Source: Muribaculaceae bacterium Isolate-036 (Harlan) (GTDB taxonomy: Bacteria > Bacteroidota > Bacteroidia > Bacteroidales > Muribaculaceae). From it: a stretch of DNA of 64,000 nucleotides. The stretch covers positions 38,958-102,957 of the forward strand of contig RIAY01000012.1 of the NCBI GenBank assembly GCA_003833075.1, written 5' to 3'. The notes below the pieces were generated by a model. That model was not told where the DNA came from and did not search any database. It worked only from the letters and a program-made list of their open reading frames with translations. The translations under genes were made by a program, and so were the position numbers. Within the stretch, counting starts at the first letter, position 1; every line of letters starts with the position of its first letter. Shown one piece after another: positions 44,222-53,821 of the stretch.

Positions 44222-47200
44222 TTATCTGACAACAATCTCCATTCCGCGTGAATGCGCCGCGATCGACGGTGCATATTGCGACTGTGCCGATGCTATTCCG
44301 AGAGAATACACTCCCTCTCGGTCAACATAACACTCATAGCTGATTACGTGCGTGCCCTTGCCGAGGAACGGAATAAACAGATTGGTGGAGTCATCCCGCA
44401 CTTCCCTGTACATCCACACTCCGTCGCTACGGGTATAGCCTGAAATCTGCTCCGCAGGTTCAAGACATGCAGAACGCGCATCCATCACTGCTACATACTC
44501 AAGATCTCGGTCACTTGTCAGCGTAAGGGTCACGCGCACTTTGTCTCCGACTTTAAGTGCACCGGACTGGGCGGATGTGCCGTCAGCGTCATTGGTGATG
44601 ACATACACATTCTTTTCTACAGTCAGTTCGGCATTTCCTGAACTCTTCACCTCTTTTATCGGGGCGACGTACTGTGAGATCAGCGCACCCCAGGCGGGAC
44701 CGGAACCTGAGCGTCTCACGTTCAGTTTCCCCTTGCCGCCGGCATTCACGCTGACAGTAACATTTCCGGTCAACGCTGCAAACCTGTCAATACCAACCTT
44801 TTCTCCATCTATCGTTATCTCTGCCGGTGACGAAGGCTCGGTCCATTTAGTTCCTGAAGTCAGGATAGCATGGATAACCTCCGCTGTCTGACGGTCATCT
44901 CCCCAGTTCTCCGCCTGTTTTGTGACAAGAAGCCACTGACGCAGTTTATCGACATTGCCGTTCTCTGGCTCAATGTCTGCATATGCCTCAAGAACCTGCG
45001 CTGTTGTTATCAGCTTGTTCCATCCTCCGGCAGCTGACGACAGATTGTCAAACCACATACCCTTTTCTTCCGAAAACGATGCGTATTGCCGCAGGGATTC
45101 GAGGATGGTTCTTGCCTCCATGGCATAACCTTTGCGAGAAAGGAGTGTTGCCGCTGTGGCTTTTTCATAGACGCCCATTCCCTTCCATTCGGCTCTCACT
45201 GCCGCGACACCTTTCTTTTCCATAGACGCGAACGATGCGGACGGCGAGACATCCCTGAAGTTTGACCTTACATAGAGATAATCGAGCATCGAGATATAAG
45301 GGAAGTCTTTACCTTTATAATTTTTAAGATCACTGACCCAGGCGGCATCGGCATATCTGACTGCTTTGACAGCCATAGCCTCACCCTCAGCGGGAAGATA
45401 ACCCATGTCACGGAGCATCGAGAGATGCAGAAGCGCACGCGAGGTGATGAATCTCGAAGATTCCATCCCTGCGCACCAGCTCCATCCTCCGTCCGCATTC
45501 TGCAGTTTAGCCATCTCACTGAGCGTAGAGGATATGATTTCGCGGCTTCTTGCAGGATCGGCATATTTCACGAGTCCCTGCATTCTCAGTGTTTCAGAAG
45601 CGGCGGAACGAACCCACGGCGTGTTCACAAGAGCAACATTCTTAAGTTGCGCGTTCTTTTCAAGATTCGAGACAAGGGTCGAGTCCTGACTGTTCGAAGG
45701 ATCCGCGAATATCTTTATAGCTTCGGTTATCTCAGGATAATCCTTGGCAAGTCCGGCTCCTATGGCATTTCCGTAAAGAGAATACACAAGAGAGAGAATA
45801 TTCGATGATTTTGGCTCGGAAATATCGGGCAATGCAGTGACCACATCCCATATCGGATTGTCGCTATACTGCAACGTTACTTTCGCACCCTTGCCGAACG
45901 ATGGAACATTCATTGAAAATTCCTCTCTGCCGGGAGATATATAGAAAGGCTTGGATTCAAGCACAGGCGTGCTGCTCGGATAAACAGGAACAACGGTCTG
46001 CTCTCCATCGGCGAAATCAGCACCATATGCATATACGCGTATGGCGAGATAATTGATGTCTCCCGGAACATTGAAATCCATGGTGATACGGCTTGAGCCG
46101 GCAGGCTCAACATTCTGCGCTGGGGATGAGAAAGTCTTGACTGTTTGACCCGTAGCCGGGTCAAACACTTCGATCTTTCCGTAGAGAGACATATCCTCGG
46201 CAGAGTTGTTATATAGCATTGCGGCAACCGACACATTGTCTCCGGTACGCACGAATCGCGGGGCATTCATCTGTGCCATGACAGGTTTCGAAGCAACGGC
46301 ATTCATCACCGCTACACCACCCTTCATTTCTTCCGTATAACCCATTATCTGGAACTGCCAGGTCCCGTTGAACTGCGGCACAGTAAAATCCACCTCGGCG
46401 TTGCCGTTCGCATCAGTCACAAGCTGTGGCATAAAGAATGCCATAGGACAGTCGACCTGCCGCATTTCCGGTTCAGGCTGTCTTTCGAGTGCTCCGGCAC
46501 CCATTGCCGACTCCTGTGCGACGGCACCTGTGACAAAGGCGGGAGCCTGCTCCACACAGTTGAAGACCTCGCCAGAGACCTCGCCAGCGGATTCCACGAC
46601 ACCCGATTCCTCAAATTTCATCTCGTCTGCAACAGAACGGCTTGTCAAGACTACGCTGTTCAACGACTCCTTAGACTTGGTCCCTCTCACACGAAGATTG
46701 CGAAGCATACCTTCCGCGCCATAGAGCTGAAGCCCATACATATCCCATCCCGGATATTGATTCTTTGACACACCTCCATATATGGGGTTCGACATTGGCA
46801 CGCGCCACTTTCCATCGCTACTGAGGAATCCCCACTGGAAGTTTCCTCTTATACCATAACCCGAATTTGCGTATGGATTGAAATTCCACCGGAAAGGCAT
46901 AAGGGCGTTGAGTGCCTTGTTGCTCATGACGGCTGCTACCGGAATGCCGGCAAGAACTCCGTTGTCAAGTGTGAAATTGAACTTCCAGCTTTCACGCGCT
47001 CCCGGGGTGACGCGGTCTCGGAATGATACGGTCTTTATCTTTATATTTTCGGTCTGCACATAAGGAATGACTGTGACACAAGCCATCTTCCGGTCGAAAT
47101 CATGCGTGCCGGCAAATGTCACTTCAATTCTGTTGTTGTCTGCCGGAACCGGCACTTCTATCTCGCTGATACCGCCGTCCACACGCAGCCAGCGGCGTTC

Positions 47201-50062
47201 AAAGACTTTTTCACAATCCGCAATCTGCATGAATATCCAGCTGTCAGAATATGAAGAGCCTACATTTATCTTTATTTTTGAAACACCCTTGTCTGCTACA
47301 ATCCGCTCTTTGGGAGTCCACAACGGAGTGGCGTAAGGAGGATTTGCATCATTCATCCGATATATTGTCATGATAGAATTTGCAGTCTGCGAATTCTTAT
47401 CATCCTTGAAATCCTTGTTCAAAGAGAATTTGAAACTGTATCGACCGGATTTCAGAGAATTCACATCAAACCGGAACACCGGTGATTCAAATTCTCCGGA
47501 GGCAATAACGGCATTTTCTTTCTCCCTGTCATTTTCATATTCGCTTATTCTGTAATAGACTGTGCGTTTCACCGGATTTCCCGCAATATCCATGACTCTT
47601 ACCGCGAAATCTTTCACTCCGTCTGATGCGTCTGCCGCTGAAGGCAGCGAAGGAGTGATCGAATAAGCCTGCCCGAGCGAGAACCAGACGAAAGGAGCCT
47701 CTTGGGTCTCCCCCGACTGACTTGTCACAGCCACTGCAAGTTCATAGCCTCCTGACGCATATCTGGTTCCGCGGAGTCCTTCTGTGGGCAATTCCACAAT
47801 AAAGGTTCCGTCGGCATCGGTTGTGGTCTCGCCTCCGTAGTTGGCATTCACACCCGGGTTGAGCCATCTCAGTGCTATGTATCTCACATCATATTTTACG
47901 GATGCTCCGCTCACAGGCATCCCCGCATAAGTAGTGGCTTTACCTTTGATTCTGACCACATCACCTATTCTGTAATCATCTTCTGTTCCATCCGTTGTCA
48001 CAAAGAATGTCGGGGATTTGTAATCGGCGACTTCCACAGATACGGATCCGTATTCCCGCGAATCACCCGATACATTCATCATTTTTACTACATAATTGCC
48101 GAGCAGTCCGGATTCCGGAAGGGTGAACTTCCCTGCAACCCTTCCGTATTTATCCGAGACGAGGAGCAACGTGTCTGCATTCTGATAATTCGCATCACAG
48201 AGAACCATCTTCACCTCCGTCCCTGGAAGCTGACGCATCTCTCTCTCTTTTACCTCATACACAACTCCCATGAAACCGATCGTGTCTCCGGGACGATAAA
48301 TGGAAAGGTCGGTCAGTATCTTGCCCTGTATCTGACTGTCGGAAACAGTTTTGTCATAACCCCGGTTCCATGTGTTTCCGGCAAGTCTGTCAGTGCCTTT
48401 GCTCACAATAAAATCACAAGAACCGTAAGGAACCGTCACATACCCCTCCTCTCCGGTTGTTTTCTCCGTTCTTTGCTTGCTGCTTCGCGAAGTAAAGACA
48501 ACTTTCGCTCCGGATACGGGTTTCTGATTCCTGCCATCCGACACATACAGTCTGTCTCCATCTTTAGTGGTCTGGTCGGAACTTCGGAAATATGTAAGCC
48601 GTGACACTGTGAATGTCGGCACTGCCATTCGCGATGACGTGCCTGTTATCACGTCTCCGAGTTTTGAACTCCGGGAGGGCACAAGCACATAAACCCCGCT
48701 CTGCAGTACAGGCAACTCTATCGTTGTCTGGTTCTTTACCGGCTTTTCGCCGCTGAACCGCACGGGAACCACACCCGCAACAGTCCCGGTTCCGGACACT
48801 GAATTCAACCGTATGTCTTTCCCGACATACGAAGCGGGCAACTTGACGACAAGAATATTGAAATCAAAGACATTCGATGCCGATACCGTCACTTTTCCCT
48901 TCTCCGACGGATAAATACGACCGCTAAGAGTAACCGCGATATCCTCGGCGCCGAGAACTGTCAACCGGTTTCTCAGAGCCTTGGCATTGTCGCAATCCGG
49001 GAATCTATTCAGATATGATTCAATGAGATTATATCTTTTTTTCAGAAAACGATTGCTTTTTGCGAGCTGCTCCGACTCGGATTCCGCAGACACGGTGTTG
49101 TCATCATCCTCTTCCATATAATCATTGCCGGCAAGAATGAACAGGGCGCAGTATGGAGTGTCTATATACCGCTTGATGCAGTCTTCGGCAAAACTCTTCC
49201 TTTCACTCCACGGCATGTTCTCATATTTATAATAACTCATGACAGCGGCTATCCTGCTTTCGCCGCGCTGCAGGTGCCAGTCTATATCACTGTCCAGGAT
49301 GCCTGCAAGCAACGCTGAGGCGGAACGCTCGTTCTTCTTATTACCTGCAGCAGATCCGTATCCGAAAGGTATCACCGATGCCCTGTTATTGCCCGAGAAT
49401 GGCTCAAGAATATCCGCTGATTTCATGCTCATGAAATCATATACAGTCATCCCCATCTTCTCGGCGTCTTCACCGTTTTCAATTATTGCGGATATAGCGG
49501 AAAGCGGAAGGGCACGAGCTGCCTCCACATCCGCGAAAGAAGCCGATACGAGCGATGAAACCTTTGTCGCGAAAATATCGCGGCTCCATTCCATCACATT
49601 CTCCGGTGCAGGCTCAACAGGAATTGCACGGTTGTTGAAGACCCACGGAGTGGAGTTGTAGATCGAACAATACATCTGCGCCTCAAGCAACACCGCCAGC
49701 TGTGAATAAGGCTGCCTCAGTTTTGTCGCAAGCTCTTCAAACAACCTGATTCCTTTACCGTAATTCTCTTTAGAGACGAGATTCCCGGAAATGGCAATCT
49801 GCATTGCCGCCCTTAAGGCGCTGACATCATCTCCCGAATCAACTGCCGTTTTCAAAGCAGCCTCGGCATTGGCTCCCACTGTCTCCGGAAACGCGAAATC
49901 CGGATTTCCGAATGTGTTCTGCATAACCTTACTGTTTTTACCATATACCTTTGAGACACTGGCACGAGACGCCGAGGCATCAGCCGCCACGACTCCCATA
50001 ATGATTAAAAACAAAAAAGCCGACATCTGGCCGACTTTTTTAAAAATACAACTATATGTCAT
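44222..50062 (-). CDS. Alpha-2-macroglobulin family protein, thioester-less
   Basis: A 1946-residue exported protein and by far the largest gene here. Signal peptide (SAFLFLIIMGVVAADASA). Residues about 600-1000 hold macroglobulin domains, with the bait-like region after YRPGDTIGFMGVVYEV. The A2M core near residues 1230-1300 is clear: LVTDANGNAEVDFTVPQFNG, then WQFQIMGYTEEM and QMNAPRFVRTGDNVSV. A terpenoid-cyclase-like helical domain (LQNADGGWSWCAGMESSRFI) and the receptor-like C terminus follow. The CxEQ thioester that traps proteases is absent: after VVTALPDISEP the expected site reads SSNILSLVYSLYG. Relatives are thought to guard the periplasm against proteases. It lies 17 bp after the Spy-like gene. 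Start: ATG 50062. Confidence 0.92.
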   Translation of the reverse strand: MTYSCIFKKVGQMSAFLFLIIMGVVAADASASRASVSKVYGKNSKVMQNTFGNPDFAFPETVGANAEAALKTAVDSGDDVSALRAAMQIAISGNLVSKENYGKGIRLFEELATKLRQPYSQLAVLLEAQMYCSIYNSTPWVFNNRAIPVEPAPENVMEWSRDIFATKVSSLVSASFADVEAARALPLSAISAIIENGEDAEKMGMTVYDFMSMKSADILEPFSGNNRASVIPFGYGSAAGNKKNERSASALLAGILDSDIDWHLQRGESRIAAVMSYYKYENMPWSERKSFAEDCIKRYIDTPYCALFILAGNDYMEEDDDNTVSAESESEQLAKSNRFLKKRYNLIESYLNRFPDCDNAKALRNRLTVLGAEDIAVTLSGRIYPSEKGKVTVSASNVFDFNILVVKLPASYVGKDIRLNSVSGTGTVAGVVPVRFSGEKPVKNQTTIELPVLQSGVYVLVPSRSSKLGDVITGTSSRMAVPTFTVSRLTYFRSSDQTTKDGDRLYVSDGRNQKPVSGAKVVFTSRSSKQRTEKTTGEEGYVTVPYGSCDFIVSKGTDRLAGNTWNRGYDKTVSDSQIQGKILTDLSIYRPGDTIGFMGVVYEVKEREMRQLPGTEVKMVLCDANYQNADTLLLVSDKYGRVAGKFTLPESGLLGNYVVKMMNVSGDSREYGSVSVEVADYKSPTFFVTTDGTEDDYRIGDVVRIKGKATTYAGMPVSGASVKYDVRYIALRWLNPGVNANYGGETTTDADGTFIVELPTEGLRGTRYASGGYELAVAVTSQSGETQEAPFVWFSLGQAYSITPSLPSAADASDGVKDFAVRVMDIAGNPVKRTVYYRISEYENDREKENAVIASGEFESPVFRFDVNSLKSGRYSFKFSLNKDFKDDKNSQTANSIMTIYRMNDANPPYATPLWTPKERIVADKGVSKIKINVGSSYSDSWIFMQIADCEKVFERRWLRVDGGISEIEVPVPADNNRIEVTFAGTHDFDRKMACVTVIPYVQTENIKIKTVSFRDRVTPGARESWKFNFTLDNGVLAGIPVAAVMSNKALNALMPFRWNFNPYANSGYGIRGNFQWGFLSSDGKWRVPMSNPIYGGVSKNQYPGWDMYGLQLYGAEGMLRNLRVRGTKSKESLNSVVLTSRSVADEMKFEESGVVESAGEVSGEVFNCVEQAPAFVTGAVAQESAMGAGALERQPEPEMRQVDCPMAFFMPQLVTDANGNAEVDFTVPQFNGTWQFQIMGYTEEMKGGVAVMNAVASKPVMAQMNAPRFVRTGDNVSVAAMLYNNSAEDMSLYGKIEVFDPATGQTVKTFSSPAQNVEPAGSSRITMDFNVPGDINYLAIRVYAYGADFADGEQTVVPVYPSSTPVLESKPFYISPGREEFSMNVPSFGKGAKVTLQYSDNPIWDVVTALPDISEPKSSNILSLVYSLYGNAIGAGLAKDYPEITEAIKIFADPSNSQDSTLVSNLEKNAQLKNVALVNTPWVRSAASETLRMQGLVKYADPARSREIISSTLSEMAKLQNADGGWSWCAGMESSRFITSRALLHLSMLRDMGYLPAEGEAMAVKAVRYADAAWVSDLKNYKGKDFPYISMLDYLYVRSNFRDVSPSASFASMEKKGVAAVRAEWKGMGVYEKATAATLLSRKGYAMEARTILESLRQYASFSEEKGMWFDNLSSAAGGWNKLITTAQVLEAYADIEPENGNVDKLRQWLLVTKQAENWGDDRQTAEVIHAILTSGTKWTEPSSPAEITIDGEKVGIDRFAALTGNVTVSVNAGGKGKLNVRRSGSGPAWGALISQYVAPIKEVKSSGNAELTVEKNVYVITNDADGTSAQSGALKVGDKVRVTLTLTSDRDLEYVAVMDARSACLEPAEQISGYTRSDGVWMYREVRDDSTNLFIPFLGKGTHVISYECYVDREGVYSLGIASAQSQYAPSIAAHSRGMEIVVR

Positions 50063-50079
50063 ATGCACCAATAACTTAC

Positions 50080-50532
50080 TTACTTTCTTCTCCTATGCCT
50101 CATCTCGTTCATCTTCTGTCTGAATTTTTCTTCAGCAGCTTTCATCTTGAACAATTGCTTGCTGCTCATGAAAGTCGAGAATTTGGCATCATATTTTTTC
50201 TCTATCGCCGCATCCTTCTCCTTGGCCTCTGTGATGGCGCGGCTCACAGCTGCGTAATCCTCATCCGTAGCCTGTGGGTCTTTCTTTACCTTACGCTCAA
50301 GCCTGCGAGTTTGTTCAAAAACTTGCATCCTTTCATCGCTCATCTGCTCGTACAGTTCAAAAAACTGCTTCTGCTGATCATCCTGAAGGTCGACCTCCTG
50401 AGCGATGAATTTCATTTTGAACTCTTTGAACTCCTTTTTCATCTCCGCCCTGCTCTTCCTCCCGTTGCCCTGCGCACACATACTGCCAAGTCCGAGAATA
50501 AGCGTAAACGCAATCAGAAATATTTTTTTCAT
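50080..50532 (-). CDS. Spy/CpxP-like periplasmic protein
   Basis: A 150-residue exported, entirely helical protein. Signal peptide MKKIFLIAFTLILGLGSMCAQ. The mature part is highly charged and has the spaced pattern of Spy/CpxP-type proteins (VDLQDDQQKQFFELYEQMSD, in place of the LTxxQ motif), then long Lys/Glu helices and a basic C terminus (MRHRRRK). Such proteins act as envelope chaperones or stress sensors. It sits between the anti-sigma-like gene (4 bp) and the alpha-2-macroglobulin gene (17 bp), one operon by spacing. Confidence 0.7.
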   Translation of the reverse strand: MKKIFLIAFTLILGLGSMCAQGNGRKSRAEMKKEFKEFKMKFIAQEVDLQDDQQKQFFELYEQMSDERMQVFEQTRRLERKVKKDPQATDEDYAAVSRAITEAKEKDAAIEKKYDAKFSTFMSSKQLFKMKAAEEKFRQKMNEMRHRRRK

Positions 50533-50536
50533 AATT

Positions 50537-50986
50537 CTATTCAGTTAGATCCAGATCCTTATACTGCGATTCAAGTGTATAGCCGAAATCGCGTTCAAAC
50601 TCCTCCATCGAATCATATTCCCTCATCACCTCTCTCTCCACTTCCAGATCCGACAATGATTCCGGAATAAAAAAGGTATCGGCAAAATCCGGTTCGGACA
50701 TAACCTGAGCTAACTGCTCCGGAGGATTGTCAAGACTCAGCGAAACATTGCCCGATGCATGATAGAACACTTTCATCATCAGCCAGATTCCGGCAAACAT
50801 AGCCGCAAGATACACATACGGTTTGAGTCGCTGCCAGCGCGTCATCTCCTCATGTCGCCGGAGTTCCGGATATGGAGGAAGCTTTTCTCCGATCTCCTTG
50901 TAGACCGATTCGAAATAACCTTCCGGAACTCTCCAGGCTCCTTCGCGGCCATATTTCTCTATTAGTTTATCTTCCTGCTTGTTCAT
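50537..50986 (-). CDS. Putative anti-sigma factor, single-pass membrane protein
   Basis: A 149-residue protein with a cytoplasmic N terminus that has the VPEGYFESV motif common in Bacteroidetes anti-sigma proteins, one membrane helix (YVYLAAMFAGIWLMMKVFYH, about 72-92) and an acidic periplasmic tail with many Glu and Asp. It is the next gene after the ECF sigma factor at 51275-51829 and carries its own predicted promoter (51041-51048). The proposed role, holding the sigma factor until envelope stress, is inference from layout and topology. Confidence 0.6.
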   Translation of the reverse strand: MNKQEDKLIEKYGREGAWRVPEGYFESVYKEIGEKLPPYPELRRHEEMTRWQRLKPYVYLAAMFAGIWLMMKVFYHASGNVSLSLDNPPEQLAQVMSEPDFADTFFIPESLSDLEVEREVMREYDSMEEFERDFGYTLESQYKDLDLTE

Positions 50987-51040
50987 ATTTTCCAGTTACT
51001 TGTATTTCTATGACAACACTTCCTTTCCAAGGTTTAAACA

Positions 51041-51048
51041 CAAAGTTA
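51041..51048 (-). promoter_or_regulatory. -7 box before the anti-sigma-like gene
   Basis: Minus strand TAACTTTG (51048-51041), with a partial -33 TTGC 19 bases upstream. The implied leader is about 48 bases. The rest of the 288-bp gap (50987-51274) holds only the hairpin at 51237-51268. Confidence 0.5.
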
Positions 51049-51236
51049 AAAATTTTTCATAATTCCTGCAACTCCCCCGCCACACCGGGGAAAGACACCG
51101 GCGATACCTTCTCCAACTGTTTTTATGATTTTTTACACATACCGTCGAACCTTTTCTCAGCCGCGATGTTTTTAGTAGTAAAGAAAATCGTTTCATGATG
51201 TTAGGTTAGTTAGAAAAAGTATTATGGAAAACACGA

Positions 51237-51268
51237 GAATGCGGCTGGTTGAGAAACCGGCCGCATTC
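51237..51268 (-). terminator. Hairpin after the ECF sigma gene
   Basis: GAATGCGGC and GCCGCATTC (with TGGTT/AACCG extension) around GAGA, starting 6 bp past the sigma-gene stop. Probable terminator or attenuator between the sigma and anti-sigma-like genes. Confidence 0.65.
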
Positions 51269-51274
51269 GCATTA

Positions 51275-51829
51275 TTATGATTCGAGAAGAGCTGTGAGTT
51301 TCTTGACGGCATGATGATAGGATGCCTTCAACGCTCCGACAGATGTCCCGAGAATCTCTGATATGCGCTCATACTTCATGTCATCGTAATAACGCATGTT
51401 GAATACCAGCCGCTGCTTCTCCGGCAATGTCGCTATCGCTTTCTGAAAATCAGCCTGAAGCCGGTCTCCGTCGAAATATTCGTCGCTTTCTATATTCGCC
51501 AGAAGGAAAGAATCGTCACCCTCTTCCTTCACACCGTTGCGCTGACGTTCCTTATTGAGAAAATTCAGTGTTTCATTTACCGCTATCTTATAAAGCCATG
51601 TCGACAGTTTCGCATCTCCACGGAAGTTCTGAAGATTGCTCCATGCCTTCATGAAACAGTTCTGCAGAAGGTCATTGGCATCTTCGTGGCTTGCGACCAT
51701 CTTTCTGATCTGCCAGTAAACCGGCTCCCCGTACGCACGCATCATAGTGTCGAAAGCTGTACAGGCGGTTTTCGGATTCTGCAGGTCTTCGACCAGCTGC
51801 TTCTCATCTATGGGCGGGGTGTATGCCAT
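51275..51829 (-). CDS. ECF RNA polymerase sigma factor
   Basis: A 184-residue ECF sigma factor (RpoE/SigH-like). Region 2: VYWQIRKMVASHEDANDLLQ, then NCFMKAWSNLQNFRGDAKLS and TWLYKIAVNETLNFLNKERQ. Region 4: ATLPEKQRLVFNMRYYDDMK and the DNA-reading YERISEILGTSVGALKASYH. The start at 51829 fits the family length. Its consensus promoter (51864-51895) overlaps the dnaJ terminator. Downstream come the anti-sigma-like, Spy-like and alpha-2-macroglobulin genes, so this sigma probably governs an envelope-protection response. Confidence 0.92.
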   Translation of the reverse strand: MAYTPPIDEKQLVEDLQNPKTACTAFDTMMRAYGEPVYWQIRKMVASHEDANDLLQNCFMKAWSNLQNFRGDAKLSTWLYKIAVNETLNFLNKERQRNGVKEEGDDSFLLANIESDEYFDGDRLQADFQKAIATLPEKQRLVFNMRYYDDMKYERISEILGTSVGALKASYHHAVKKLTALLES

Positions 51830-51863
51830 CAGACATATGGAGTTAGTTAGTTACTTGTCTGAA

Positions 51864-51895
51864 CAAAATTACTTAAAAAAAAAGAGAGAAACAAA
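51864..51895 (-). promoter_or_regulatory. Promoter of the ECF sigma gene, inside the dnaJ terminator
   Basis: Minus strand: TTTG (51895-51892), 20 bases, TAATTTTG (51871-51864), an exact consensus match. The -33 box lies in the loop of the dnaJ terminator. Confidence 0.75.
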
Positions 51896-51908
51896 AACTT
51901 CTCTCTTT
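51881..51908 (-). terminator. Terminator of grpE-dnaJ
   Basis: Perfect 10-bp arms AAAGAGAGAA (51881-51890) and TTCTCTCTTT (51899-51908) around an 8-base loop. On the minus strand it is followed by a run of six more Ts. It lies 20 bp after the dnaJ stop. Confidence 0.85.
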
Positions 51909-51928
51909 CTTAGCATTTCTTAAGATTT

Positions 51929-53125
51929 TTATTCCCCTCGGTTCTCTTTGTTGAAAATATGTCTCAGACGGGAGAAAATCCTCTGTGAGGTAGACTGCGT
52001 CGGGACAACGTTGGGTGCGTCTTTCAGACTTTCTATAGCGGCTTTTTCAGCATCGCTGAGCTGTTCGGGAACGTATACCATCACATTCACAAGCAGGTCT
52101 CCTTTGGCATTGCTGTTCATCTTGGGCAAACCCTTGCCGCGCAGACGGAGAACTTTTCCGGGCTGTGTGCCGGCAGCTATCTTCAGTCTGGCTTTTCCCT
52201 CAATTGTTGGCACTTCGGCATTGCCGCCGAGAGCGGCTGTCGGGAAATCAAGCATAAGGTTATAGATCAGGTCATTCCCCTCACGGATGAGATCGGCGTC
52301 TTTCTCTTCCTGAATAACTATCAGCAGATCGCCGTTGACACCGCCGTGACGCGGAGCGTTGCCCTGCCCGCGAATTGTAAGAACCATATCGTTCTCAACT
52401 CCTGCAGGAATATGGAAGCTTACAATCTCTTCTTTCTTCTCGACTCCTTCTCCGTGGCAATGAGGACACTGTTCTGTAATGATCTTGCCTTCACCGTTGC
52501 ATTCCGGACATACGGAATGGCTCTCCATCGGACCCATTATTGTCTGCTGTACCGTAGATATATAACCAGAACCGTGGCAACGCGGACATGTGCCGAACGC
52601 CGTGCCGTCTTTGGCACCGGTGCCCTTGCACGCCGGGTCTGCTACAAGTTTCGGAATCTTAAGCTTTTTGTCGACTCCGTTCATTATATCCTTGAGCGTG
52701 ACCTTTACGGTGATTCTAAGGTCTGTCCCTTTGTTGACATGCTGACGAGGACGTCCGCCGGTCGCACCGCTGAAACCGCCGCCACCGAAACGTCCGCCGA
52801 AAATGTCTCCGAACTGCGCGAAGATATCCTCCATGCTGAAGCCACCCGCTCCGAAACCGCCAAAACCACCATAGCTGCCGCCTCCGCCGAAACCCTGCGG
52901 ACCCATCGAATGACCGAACTGATCATAACGGGCTCGCTTGTCGGCATCGCTCAGAACATCATAAGCCTCCGCAGCCTCCTTGAATTTCTCTTCGGCATCC
53001 TTGTCTCCGGGATTACGGTCCGGATGATACTGGATCGCTTTCTTGCGGTAGGCTTTCTTTATTTCATCGGCGGTAGCGTTTTTTGCAACGCCAAGCACTT
53101 CATAATAATCTCTCTTATCAGCCAT
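51929..53125 (-). CDS. dnaJ: Molecular chaperone DnaJ (variant zinc site)
   Basis: A 398-residue Hsp40 co-chaperone that feeds substrates to DnaK and stimulates its ATPase. J domain residues 1-70 with the HPD motif at 34-36, a Gly/Phe-rich linker (about 75-130), the cysteine-rich zinc domain, two beta-sandwich substrate domains and a short C-terminal tail. The zinc domain has [16 protein letters not shown] and CPHCHGEG complete, but the first repeat reads [11 protein letters not shown] where CxxC is expected: its first Cys is Asp, leaving seven cysteines. The gene follows grpE by 11 bp and shares its transcript. Confidence 0.97.
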   Translation of the reverse strand: MADKRDYYEVLGVAKNATADEIKKAYRKKAIQYHPDRNPGDKDAEEKFKEAAEAYDVLSDADKRARYDQFGHSMGPQGFGGGGSYGGFGGFGAGGFSMEDIFAQFGDIFGGRFGGGGFSGATGGRPRQHVNKGTDLRITVKVTLKDIMNGVDKKLKIPKLVADPACKGTGAKDGTAFGTCPRCHGSGYISTVQQTIMGPMESHSVCPECNGEGKIITEQCPHCHGEGVEKKEEIVSFHIPAGVENDMVLTIRGQGNAPRHGGVNGDLLIVIQEEKDADLIREGNDLIYNLMLDFPTAALGGNAEVPTIEGKARLKIAAGTQPGKVLRLRGKGLPKMNSNAKGDLLVNVMVYVPEQLSDAEKAAIESLKDAPNVVPTQSTSQRIFSRLRHIFNKENRGE

Positions 53126-53136
53126 AATGCTTCAGT

Positions 53137-53715
53137 TTATTGTCCTACCACCACTTTTGCATGGCGAAGCACCTTGTCGTTTATTGTATACCCTTTTTCC
53201 ACAGTGTCCAGAATCTTCCCCTTAAGAGACTCGTCGGGAACAGGTACTGCGGATATAGCCTCATGCTTGTCCGCATCAAACTCACGGTCCTCGGGATCCA
53301 TCTCCTTCACGCCGTTCTGTTCCATATATTTTTTAAGTTTCTTGTAGATAAGTTCCATCCCTTCCCTTACCGATGATGCGTCATCGCTGTTTTCTGTAGC
53401 CTTGAGAGCACGCTCGAAATCATCTACTATCGGCAACAGACCCTTGAATGCGGATTCGCCCGCATTCTTGATCAGCTCCGACTTCTCTTTGAGGGTACGC
53501 TTGCGGAAATTATCAAATTCAGCCATAAGAAAAAGATACTCTTTCTTCTCTTTATCTAAATCCGCCTTCAGTTTCTCATTCTCTTCGGCAAGAGAAACAG
53601 CTTCTTCTGCAACGGTTTCCCCAGCCTCTTCATTCTCAGAAACCGTAGGATTGACATCTTCCGTTATAACAGCATCCTCAGGCAACTCTTCGGGATTCTT
53701 GTTCTTATCTTCCAT
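53137..53715 (-). CDS. grpE: Nucleotide exchange factor GrpE
   Basis: A 192-residue nucleotide-exchange factor for DnaK. An acidic N terminus and long coiled coil (EENEKLKADLDKEKKEYLFL) lead into the conserved FDNFRKRTLKEKSELIKNAG and the C-terminal beta-domain signature (DSDKHEAI-like, here DADKHEAISAVPVPDE, then GYTINDKVLRHAKVVV). Start: ATG 53715, preceded by AAAGGA; the frame continues upstream to 53772 but those codons are not family-like. Heat-shock pair with dnaJ; no CIRCE-type inverted repeat or hrcA is visible. Confidence 0.95.
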   Translation of the reverse strand: MEDKNKNPEELPEDAVITEDVNPTVSENEEAGETVAEEAVSLAEENEKLKADLDKEKKEYLFLMAEFDNFRKRTLKEKSELIKNAGESAFKGLLPIVDDFERALKATENSDDASSVREGMELIYKKLKKYMEQNGVKEMDPEDREFDADKHEAISAVPVPDESLKGKILDTVEKGYTINDKVLRHAKVVVGQ

Positions 53716-53821
53716 ATCGATATCCTTTCTGTAGGGTTTTCTATATTTGTTTCTTATATTTGGTCTTCCCATAATGCATCAAATTACAAGCCAATTTTTG
53801 TTAAAAGCTAATCTGCTTTCA

